Positions 45,323 through 57,300 of a DNA stretch of 64,000 nt are shown here, piece by piece. The DNA lies in NCBI RefSeq assembly GCF_905163445.1, contig NC_053191.1:6510001-6574000 (forward strand). Direction: 5' to 3'. The translations under genes were made by a program, and so were the position numbers. The DNA is from Pararge aegeria (lineage: Eukaryota; Arthropoda; Insecta; Lepidoptera; Nymphalidae). How positions within the stretch are numbered: the first letter of the stretch is position 1; each line of letters starts with the position of its first letter. The notes below the pieces were generated by a model, which saw only the letters and a list, made by a program, of their open reading frames with translations, had not been told where the DNA came from and made no database searches.

Positions 45323-48300
45323 TCAAGTAACGGCAGATCCTTGCTGTCGATTCTTTATGCCGAAGAAGTCCGTTAGTCTACTTTGACACTGTATAGAGTC
45401 CTTGTCCACCAACGGGCATGGAAAGTATTTCTGCAGACAACACACCAAATTTAAGACTCATCATCATAAAACACTCTTAGCTTTTACGTAACTTTGATAC
45501 GATATCCAAAAGTTAACAAGAGATAATAGTAAAAAGTAGTTTTTAAAGCAATCTGCTTATGACTGGTCATTGTTTTTTAACTAACTTAGCTAACTCGAGT
45601 TTCATTGTCTTCATTTTCACCATTTGTAAATGTCAAAGGTATTTTTAACTGATGCAATATTTTATATTTTCCAATTTCCGACCATACTAACAGTAAACAA
45701 CATAGCAAAATCGTATTCATTTGAGCATATTATATTTTTTATTTATATATTGTACAACATGTAAATTAAAACTGAAATAATACATCAGAGGCTTTAGAGA
45801 TACATTGTTTTCTGTCTGTCTGTATTGTAGAAAATTCTGAGACAGTTCTCAGAATTTTCTGTAAACCGAAACGCTTACAGTTTACAATAACAAATAACAT
45901 CAAGTGACTTTTGTTACTTTATTAGGTAAAAACATTTTCAATCAAGTGCACCTCTAAAATAACTATTTTGTTCAGGTGTAGTCCCTAAATTATTAAACTC
46001 GCGATACATTCTTAATTAAATGTCCGATTCGACTGAATCATGCAAAAAACTATACTAAAAAAATACCCTTGATGACAAAATTATTTATTGAATGAGAATG
46101 AATACTACAATACGTATTTATAATAAATATAATCAATAAGTTTTAGATCACAAAAGCTGTTATTGTGAGTTAATTATGATAGTTAGATATATGTCCTCAC
46201 GGGACTTTTTTGTGTGTAATGAGAGGTACTTTAATCATGTAGTACATATTTTTTATGTATCACTAACAGTTTTTTCAGCGCACGCCAAGTCATTAATTTT
46301 AAAAGCAGAATTTTTCTGTTTTGTTTGACATAATTGCAATTTTCTTAATTATCTCTAGTTTTCAAATAAATAATAGTCTATAGTCTTTTTTGATAAATGT
46401 GCTATCCAAACCGGAAATAATTTTTCAAATCAGACCAGTAGTTCTTGAGATAAGCGCGTTGAAGCAAACATACAAACAAACAAACTCTTCAGCTTTATAT
46501 ATTACCGAGATTAGAACCGGGAGCGATGGCTATACTAGCACTCTAGAGGCACAGTGGGTAAGGTAGTACTGAATAAAAACTCACCTGAACAGCTTTGATG
46601 CCACCCGAAATATCCACAGTTGGTATAACCTGCTTTGGTTTGAGGAACTTCACAAATCGTATCAACTCGGAGAAACTTGAGTGTTCGCTGTATGGTATAC
46701 CTGGAAACATTATTTTTATTGTTTTTTAAAATAACCCTAGATAGATATTTTTATTTTGTTTTCGTTCACAAAGCGGACTATCAACTACTTAATCAATCGG
46801 ACGTATATTGTATTTCATATTAGCATATGTGTAAAAATTGTGCGTTTAAGATCTAACGTAGCATGAACAAAAATGTGTGATATAAAAATTTTAAATATTT
46901 ATGAATTCATATTTAAATATTATTTATTCATGTAGGCCTTACACGGGCACTTATGAAGCGTTAAAACATATGTTTACATAATTGTATGATGGTGATAACT
47001 TCGTTCGACAACTTACATCTAAAGCTGGTACCTAAGAAGAACCCACAACAAACTCAGCCGGGTATTTTTTTTTGTTATCACCATCTCAGTCAATTATTAT
47101 TTAGCTATATAAATATTTAGCTATGAAGCTAGAGCAATTCACACCCAAGCTCTTTTATCGTTTAAGTAATCCTTAATATTGTAATAGGATTTTTCTTTTC
47201 ATATCTTCAACTTCAAACAGTACCGTGAATAGTGACGGAGTCCTTTTCAACTGCAGAGTTCTTTCCATTCTCCCATCCACTCGGCTTAAACGCAACCACT
47301 TCGTTAAAAGTTCCCGGCATACTGTCCATGTAGCTGCGTAGTTTCTGTAAATAAAAATAATAATATCAATCATAGACTTATTGTTATATTAATGTGTTAT
47401 ATAAATAGACTGGTTCAGAAAAATTAAAGTACCTGCCAGGCATTTATTTAATTTGATTTGTTTCTCCTATTTTAATTTATTTAAGTTTTTATCGTTTTTA
47501 ATATTAGAAGCTTTGTGATTATTTTTTAGTGATATAAAAATCTGATTTTCTGATTAGTACAGGCCGTGGGTTCGATTCCCACAACTGGAAAATGTCTGTG
47601 TGATGAACATGACTTCTTTTCAGTTTGTGGTTGTTTTAATGTTTATTAAAAGTATTTATGTATGTTAATCGTAAAAAAATATTCATCAGTCATCATAACA
47701 CAAGCTACGCTTACTTTGGGGCTAAATCATATATCATTGGATAAATACAATATTTTAGCGATTCTTTGTTACTTTGTTTATCTTTTTTCGTTGACTTTTG
47801 ATTGTAAACAAGGCGTAAATTACCTCGTGCGTCAAATCCCGCATAGGAACAACATGCAACTGGCAGGCCTGGGGCGTCGAGTGGCTGAAGCTGTGGCCCT
47901 CCACAGCCTGCAGGACCCGGTCCTTCTCCGGGCAGGCCCACACTGAACAACCGACGCGTCGCGCCATGCCGAGAAAGAATTTCTCTTTACCTAGTGAGAA
48001 ATGGACTTCGTCAATATCATATCAACCCATTACCGGCCCACTGCAGTGCACGAGTCTCCTCCTACCACGCTGGCCCAGTGCGGATTGGTGGACTCCACAC
48101 TCCTTTGAGAACATTATGAAGCACTCTCAGGCATAAAGGTTTCCTCACGATGTTTCATTCATCACCGTTTAAGCAAGTGATATTTTTAATGCTTGAAACG
48201 CACGTAACTTAAGTTAAAGGTACGTGCGCACATAACTTAGGAAAGTTAGAAGTTGTGTGGATTCGAACTCGGGCTCCCTAAAGTCAAAGTCCTACCCACT

Positions 48301-51300
48301 GAGCTATCACAAACTTAGCCGAGTAATACTTTGCTCTTGACGCTCCAGAGTTTTAATACTCGAGATCGACTACGATTAATACTGATTTTTTTATGGTTGT
48401 CACTGCGTAACTTTTATTATTCCTCAAAAAGTTTCATCTGAAGAAAAAAAAAACGCTGCTACAGTAAAATTTCTTTTCGGCTTGGTACTTTCTTTACTTT
48501 TTAAATAGCACTGTATAGATAACTATTACATACTTTTTTTTTAATTTATTTGACGGCCATGGATTCAAGTCCTTTAAGGGCTTTCAAAAAATTATATTAC
48601 TAATACAGTTTAGCTTAAATTACATACCTATAGTATAAGTACCACAGACAATGAGCACTGACGAAAATTGTTTGCCAATCTTCTCCAAGGCCATCTTCTT
48701 TTGTCTCAAAATGTATATCGCCATTTCTAAACTTTGGTCTTGCGTTGGAAAATCGTAGCGAGGGTTGCAATAACTGGAAACAATTATTTTCTAAATATCA
48801 TAAAAAGTTTAAAATTAATTTCATATTTTGGAATTGGTGTACACATGAAAGAAAGGTAGCCCTGACGGAATGTATATCACGTACAATTTATGATATATTT
48901 ATGGAATAAAAAAACCACATAGAATAATTTTATAAAAAATTACAATAATATATCCGTCAAAATCAGCTACATCTCTTTAAATTCTACGGACCATTAAAAT
49001 ACAGCATAACCTCTTTAGAACGGTTGAACGAAAATATATTGCAAGATATCATAGCTTTCATAAAGGTAATCTCGTGCGCCCGCTTGGTGCTTTTCTAACA
49101 ATTTCGCACGGAGAGAGTACTCGAGCCCAGCAGTATGACACTAATAGACTGAATTTAATACTCGATATATTAATCTTAGTCCACAAATCCGCACTAGGCC
49201 AGCGTGGTGGAATACGGCCTCATTCTTTCTCATTGTGGGAAGACACCTGTGCTCTGTAGTAGGCCTGTAATGGTTTGATATGATGATGATATAATTAATG
49301 TTGTAATTAGGATATGTATGCAGAAACTCGTTTAGGAAAACTCACGTTGTATCAAGATATATGGTGTGCATATCCTTGTTCCAAAATACGGGCGCTGACT
49401 CCATAGTGGGCGACGCTCGGCAATCCCCAGTGTGGAGCAAGCTCTTACCGTTCGGCAACGTAAATACCAGCATTACAGCACCGGGACAACTGAAAACAGA
49501 CCACTTTATTTACGACCATATTGCCACTGTCCACTCCCATATGCCATCGAACCCGATTGCCTAGAGCGAGACTGTGATATAGCGCCATCTAGTGACTAAA
49601 GCTATTTGATATTATGATACCATACAAATCTTAGTTAGCTTTCAAGCAATCTAATAGCAGTGGCGTGCAGTTCATACAAGCACAAAAGCACTGCCTACCC
49701 TAAATTTTTTGTATAACTCATAAACGGGAAGGATTTTCTTTATGCATCCCCACCTCAAAAACCCTGTGCACGCCACTGTCTATAGGTAGAAAATCACACT
49801 AGGCACTCTGATTATTATCATTTTTTTTTAATTACACTACAAGTTAGACCTTCACTGGTGGACAAACTCACCTGGTGGTAAGTGATAATGCAGGCTAAAA
49901 TGGTAACGGGTGAACCTGTTAGAGAGTATTTTTTTTTTTTTACGACAATACACACATCGCCACCTAGCCCCAAAGTAAGCGTAGCTTGTGTTATGGGTAC
50001 TAAGATGACTGATGAATATTTGTATGAATTATATATACATAAATACTTAGAAAATACATATAAACACCCAGACACTGAAAAACACTTAATGCTCATCACA
50101 CAAACATTTTCCAGTAGTGGAAATCGAACCCACGGCCTTGGACTCAGAAAGCAGGGTCGCTGCCCACTGCGCCAGTCGGCCGTCTATTTATATGGTAGTT
50201 ATATTTAACCCATACTCTTAATAGGTTTCTAAGCGACATCATACCGGAACGCTAAATCGCTTAGCGGCACGCCTTAATCGGTAGGGTGGTAACTATCCAC
50301 GGCCGAAGCCTCCCACCAGACCAGACCGGAGAAAACTCAGAAATTATAAATTCCCAAATCTCCTCTGCCGGGAATCGAACCCGGGAATCCAGCTTAAAAC
50401 CACAGCGCTCACCGCTGCACAAGGGATTTCGACAAAAAATTCGGTCATAAGGCGGCATTTTTGTACGCTTAATTTGATTTCAATTACTATGTAATACAAG
50501 TGTTTACAAACATACAAAATTCAAAAATTCAAAATTCATTTATTTCAAGTAGGCCTAATATAAGCACTTTTGAAAAGTCAAGTCTGTCTGTTTGTAGTGA
50601 CTCTACCACCGGTTCGGAAGGCAGATTCTACCGAGAAGAAGCCGGACTTACATATGACTGCGTAACAAAACAGAATGTTTAAGTACTGCCACAATTGCTA
50701 TTTCTAGTATTTTTTTAAATATTGCAAGCCGCAAAAGAGTTATTCAAAGTGCCATCTATAGGTCTTCAATAGAATAAATAAGTATTATATTTCTTACTGA
50801 TTCGCATCGACCACTGTGACTTCGACTCCCTCGATTCTTATTGTTTCATCCACGTTTATCACTTGAATGTATTTCGAATTAACTCCCAAACGTGAAGTGC
50901 ATAAGTCCGCTAAAAATAAATTATAAATAAAGATGATAAGTTTAAATATCTCATCAGCATAAACTTAGTAAGATAGCGCAGTGGGTAGGAGCTCGTCTTC
51001 ACTTTCGGGGGTACGAGTTTGAATCCGTCCGCGGATTCCGTAGCACGCACCTGTAACTTTAAGTTACGTGCGTTTAAAGTAATTTAAAATATCACTACTT
51101 CGACGGTTAAGGAAAACATCGTGAGGAAACCTGCATGCCTGAGAGTTCTCCATAATGTTCTCAAAGGTATGTGGAGTCCACCAATCCGCACTGGCCCAGC
51201 CTTAACCCCTTCTCATTGTGGGAGGAGAAACGTGCCCCGCAGTGGGCCGATAATGGGTCGATATAATGATGATGATACTTAAATAATCTTGGATGGTTTT

Positions 51301-54300
51301 CCATTATTAAAAAACCATGATGTTAACAGAAAAATGAATCGACCTAGCGCTTATTTAAAAGCCTTATCCACCCATCCTTTATCTCTATAAATCTTACTCT
51401 TTATTAAATTAAAAAGGGTAATACGGATGAATAGAAGAAGCACAGGGCTTACGACTTCAAAACATGAAGCATTATATCCTTGGCTTTTACGAATTGAGAT
51501 GATTGTAATATGTACAAAAGTCACGAGGAAATAAAATAAATTCTTATCCTGAAACCTCAGTTTCCCCCTGAGTTAATTTCTATTTCTTAGCAGATACAAT
51601 AACGTAATGTATAATAATGTTTTTGGTTTTATTTGATGTCAACTTTCCACAGTGGCTAGCTATATTTGGTGTCAACTGAGCTTCAGGTACTGACACCAGC
51701 TTTGTGGTTACAATAGTATCTACAACAATCATCTTCAATTCGTTAGCAGATACAATTGCGTAATGTATAATAATGTTTTTGGTTTTATTTGATGTCAACT
51801 TTCCACAGTGGCTAGCTATATTTGGTGTCAACTGAGCTTCAGGTACTGACACCAGCTTTGTGGTTACAATAGTATCTACAACAATCATCTTCAATTCGTT
51901 AGCAGATACAATTACGTAATGTATAATAATGTTTTTGGTTTTATTTGATGTCAACTTTCCCCAGTAGCTAGCTGTTTTTGGTGTTAACTGAGCTTCAGGT
52001 CCTGACACCAGCTTTGTGGTTACAAACTTACAATAATTAATCAGCTACCTAAGTCACTCAAAGATACCATAACACATAAAAACATAAAATTTAAATTAAA
52101 ACATTACTATCAACAAATTACAATTTCAAAGTACAATAACAGTTAATTCCTAAAAATATGCGACAACTGAACATCCTGTATTGCGTTGCTCGATGGACGT
52201 TCGTGGCATTAACTTACCGCATTTTTAAACTACCTGCTTTGTTATCCACTTATGGTTTTTTGTAAATAGCAATAGTTTAAATAGTTATAGTTAACATTAC
52301 TAATAAAGTTATAGGATATAGGTTTAAATAAGATTGTTAGTTAATATTAAAATATATTTATAGTACCTACCTGCCTACCTACTACCAATTTTAAACTTCC
52401 GATGTATCTACCTAATTATATTGAGGGAACTTTATTTCTATGGAATATCTTGATTGCTGTAGTAAGTAGGTGGGTGTTAATTAATTTCTTTAGATGTTAC
52501 CTTTTGTCGACGGCACGGTGGTGTACGGTAAAATTCGTAAGAATTTATGATTACACCATAATAGTTTTAAGTCTACTTGTGAATTTTGGTTAATAAATTA
52601 TTATTATTATTATTATTATCTACAACAATCATCTTCAATTCGTTAGCAGATACAATTACGTAATGTATAATAATGTTTTTGGTTTTATTTGATGTCAACT
52701 TTCCCCAGTAGCTAGCTATATTTGGTGTTAACTGAGCTTCAGGTCCTGACACCAGCTTTGTGGTTACAATAGTATCTACAACAATCATCTTCAATTCGTT
52801 AGCAGATACAATTACGTAATGTATAATAATGTTTTTGGTTTTATTTCATGTCAACTTTCCCCAGTAGCTAGCTATATTTGGTGTTAACTGAGCTTCAGGT
52901 CCTGACACCAGCTTTGTGGTTACAATAGTATCTACAACATTCATCTCACCACGATCCCTGTTATTGGAACGACACATCCTATACCAAGCTGTCGTACTAA
53001 AGTATCATTTCGGTTTTTGTAAGAAAATGTATGACCTTTTTAGTAATAAAAGCGGTGATAGCCTAGGGGTTAGGGGGCTTCAGACTCCGTTTTGGGGGGA
53101 GTTCTGCCAATTACTTTTTAACCGTGCAGGAAAACATCGCGAGACTTGCATGCCTGAGAGTTCCAAAACTTCCAGTGTTCTCAAAGGCGTGTGAAGTCTA
53201 CTTATCCACACTTGGCCAGTGTTGTGGACTACATCCTAAACCCTTTACATTCCGATTTGATTATGACAATGAATATGATGTTAGCTGTTAAACTATCGCA
53301 TGCAAACGAGCCGTGACGTCACGTTTACATCTTAACCTATGTATGATAAATGATAATATACTATAATTTTTGAAACTTGCCAGTTATTTTAGAACACAAT
53401 AACAATTTGTTGAAACTCTTTTTCAATCCTGAATAGTGATCCGAATGGAAATGCGTTAGGAAATAATGTTTCACGTTTGGAATGTCCCCGTAGGAAAATG
53501 CGTCTACCGCAAAATGGGTGCCTGTGAAGAACGAATAAATTACAAAATTTTAATTACTTAATTCACCAAATTCGTAAATAATAAACCAAAAAATACGATA
53601 ATAATTACCTGCAACGATTTTATAATGAGGTATATTATTGCGTGCGACAATAGAGTTTTTGTTTGATTTTGACCGCAATGGTAGGTTGAATTGTAAAGAT
53701 CCAACTGGTCTTCTAGGTGAAAGTAATCCAGCGCTGTCTTTTTTAGACATTTGCAAGATATTTCTCGGTACATCCGATATCGAGGTCTTGAGGGATGCTT
53801 TGGGCGATGGGGATTGTTGCATATGACGCGTCGTTTTTGAAGATTCATTTCGATTTGGCTTATAGAATGAACGTCCATCGTGTTTAAAATCGATGACACC
53901 CGAGTTTTTGTTCATCTCCTGTGCATCGTCACGCACTAACTCTTTACCGTCACAAATGTTCAAATCATGACTACTGATCAATCCAACTGAACTTTTAACC
54001 GACGGATGTGTTTTCAAAACATTTTTACTTCTGAAATAACTGTAAATAGACTTCTGCTTTAGATGACAACCGGCAACACTTATTTCATTGTTTTCAGGGC
54101 GTAATATAGGTAATTGTTTGCCGATTCCAACTTTACTTTGGTCTAAAATTTTCCGTTTCACTAATTTATAATTTGGTGGCTGAACAATGACATGTGTAAG
54201 CTTCTCAATGGCATTTGTTTTTAAAATAAGAACTTTGTCTGTACTCTGTTCCCCAGTTGACAATTTCTGCTTTTTAATTTCAAAGTTGATAGCGGCGTTT

Positions 54301-57300
54301 TTCCTTTTTTGTGGACTCTTCTTATCGTTTGACAATTCGTTCATATCTAATGACTCTTCAGTGTCAGTGACCTCTGAGAACTGTGATCCTTCGACAAGTT
54401 TACAGTCAACGTTTAGTTGACCCTTTCCGTTTTCTACAGATACTTTCTTAATATTACTTTTATTTGAGCTTATAGCTACTTTATCACAATCGTTTACAGC
54501 AAATGAGATAGAGATCACAGGTTGTTCTTCACAAATAATAACCGTTCTGTCTTTACTATTTTTGCTTGGAGCTCTATATTCTTTTACAGATGAGACACTA
54601 GGAATACGACCGTTTATGTTAACATCTTTATGCTTGTCAGTATCCTTTAAATCTAAAGTATCAAAACTAGACAGACTGCACTGTGTGCGGAAATCGTTTT
54701 GCCTAACTGTGATATCCGAAAATCGTAATGAAATGCTTTCTGCAGCTTTATGCTCAGTTGCAAGTTGTTCTGGAATTATATTTATATTTTGTGTACATTC
54801 TAAATTTTCCTTGTCTCTACAATCAACCTACAAAATGAATAAAAAAAATCAGATGGCATCAATACTGAACTTAACATTCTAGATTATTTAACAAGTATGT
54901 CAAATGTTTAACAAGATACAAGAAAATTTAATCTAATACATAAATCGCTGAACCTTTTTTTAATTTCACTGCCGAAGAAAAAAAAAAAGAAGTTAATTTT
55001 ATTTATATCAAGTATCCAATATAAGCACATTTGAAACGTCAAGTCTTTTAGTTGTGACTAGCACCTGTTCGGAAGGCAAAAGGAAGCCGGCAAGAAACTC
55101 AGCAGTTGCTCTTTTCCAGCATTACTTCATATTTCTATAAGTTGTTAAAAAATCTTTCTTCTCTAGTAATAAATTATATTATAATAGTGCGCCTTTTACA
55201 AAATAATCATATTGGAGGTGCAAAATAATAGATTGCAGGAAGATTATACCAAAAATCTTTTATCATAAAATTTCCACAGAAAAAGAAAAAAAATAGGTAT
55301 GATACGAAACATACTGCCCTCCACCACTCGAATTCATAGTAATATTATAAATGCGAAAGCCTGTCTGTTTGTTTGTTTGTTAGGTACCTGTGTTTACTCA
55401 AACGTTGAAACGATTAAATTCGGCACATGAAATCACATAATATAATTTTTAATCCGGGCAAGCTGCTGGTAAAATATTAATAAAAAAATGCACTTGTTAC
55501 TGCTTATTTTATTGTATTAAGTTATTGTATTTGTTGGCCGCGAATCTTAGTAAATAAATGTAAATAAATAGAAATTTTGCAAAGCAATAATTTGCATCCT
55601 GGAAATGGTTATAGGATACAATTAAACCTTCGAAAATTAAAGTGGACAAAGGCGAGTTCAACAGCTAGTTAACTTTAATGTTAATAACAACTACATACTT
55701 ACATTATTTAAATCTTCGCAAATTGAAAATCTTAAGGAATCATTGTCACTAACATTTCTGTGATTCTCCGCGAGTTGAGTATTAACCTACAATATTAATT
55801 TGTTTATTTATTTACTAGGTATTCATAACAATTTCTCTACAAGTTAGCCCTTGCCTGCAATGACCTTCCTAGCACATTGGTGGTGTGATCTTAAAAGTAG
55901 TGGTCTCGGGTTAAATCCACGACAGCGGCAATTAGGGTATTTATGATTTCCAAATTTTCCCTCGTCAGAGTGCCTATGTAAGATTTTCTACCTATCTACC
56001 TAACTGCTAACAAGTATCGTCACTAGATTGCGCTCTTACGATTCCACATAAATATTTATTTTTCACAGCATTGAATAAGTAAAAGTAGGTAGTAACTCTC
56101 ACACTAGCCACTGTTGTCTGGTGGGCTGGCTCACCAAGCAATGTAGCGTTTAGAAGCGAAGTAGTAAGTTTTAATCTACGGTTCTGATATGTACCCCTAA
56201 AGTGTGGAACTGTATTGTATTGTGTTTCCTACCACATACAACTTCAATGCCATCAAGCCAAAAGTGAAAAGGCAATTTCTAGGCAACCATGCCCCCACTG
56301 TGATCGCATCATTGTTTTCCATCAGGCATCATAATTGTCAACATACCTGTCTTGTATAAAAAAAAGGTTCAATACAAATGCCTTACGCTTATCAAGTTAC
56401 CTCACTACTCACTATCTGAGACTGTATTGTCACTTCATCATCATCATCTCAACCAATTGACGTCCACTGCTGGACATAGGTCTTTTGTAGGGAGTTCCAC
56501 CATGCACGGTCCTGGGCCGCTTGCCTCCAACGGCTCCCAGTTACTCTCCTGATGTCATCTGTCCACCTCGTTTGGGGCCGACCTACGCTGCGTTAACCGG
56601 TGCGGGGTCGCCATTCCAGCACCTTAAGACCCCAACGTCCATCGGTTCTCCGAGCTATGTGCCCCGCCCATTGCCACTTCAGCTTCGCAACTCGCTGAGC
56701 TATGTCGGTAACTCTAGTTCACTTACCACCAGGTAATATAACAGGCAAGGGCAAATTTTAGTACAATATAAAAAAATTAAAAAACACTTGATAAATGAAA
56801 CCTGCATGTACTATTCGCATGAACGGTATCCCTCTTTTGCTAATAGTGTTAAAAGTGCTAAAAGCATGAAGAGGTTACAAAAGAATTGCATGTTAGCTCT
56901 ATCCCATTGGAACCAGGAATTTAAACTACATTCTCTATGCATATCTGATTTGTTATCACAACGTACGTCATTGCAGATTCTTGTGAAGCTATCTCTGCTG
57001 CTTCGTTTTCCGAGAGAGGGATTTTGATGAACAGTGGAATTCTGAAAATAATAATACAATAATTTGAATGTCTATAATTGTAGTGTAAAAATCATGAATC
57101 CGTTTTTGTGAATGCAAAACCATGTTATTTAACTTGATATAATACAAAAGATAGTAAAACAAAAATTTGCCATTTACAAGAAATCAAATAATAAAGCTCT
57201 GTATTTGTTACTTTATAGAAACTGAGCAATTAAAACCGTAGTGTTTTTTTTATAAATTTGATGACATACCTTAGTTAAAGTATGTAAAGAGCTGCAGTTG

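Noticed and set aside
51580..52008. 142-codon minus-strand open frame
   Set aside because: It is produced by the 156-bp minisatellite, whose period is a multiple of three; no domain and no splice context tie it to SNM1A.
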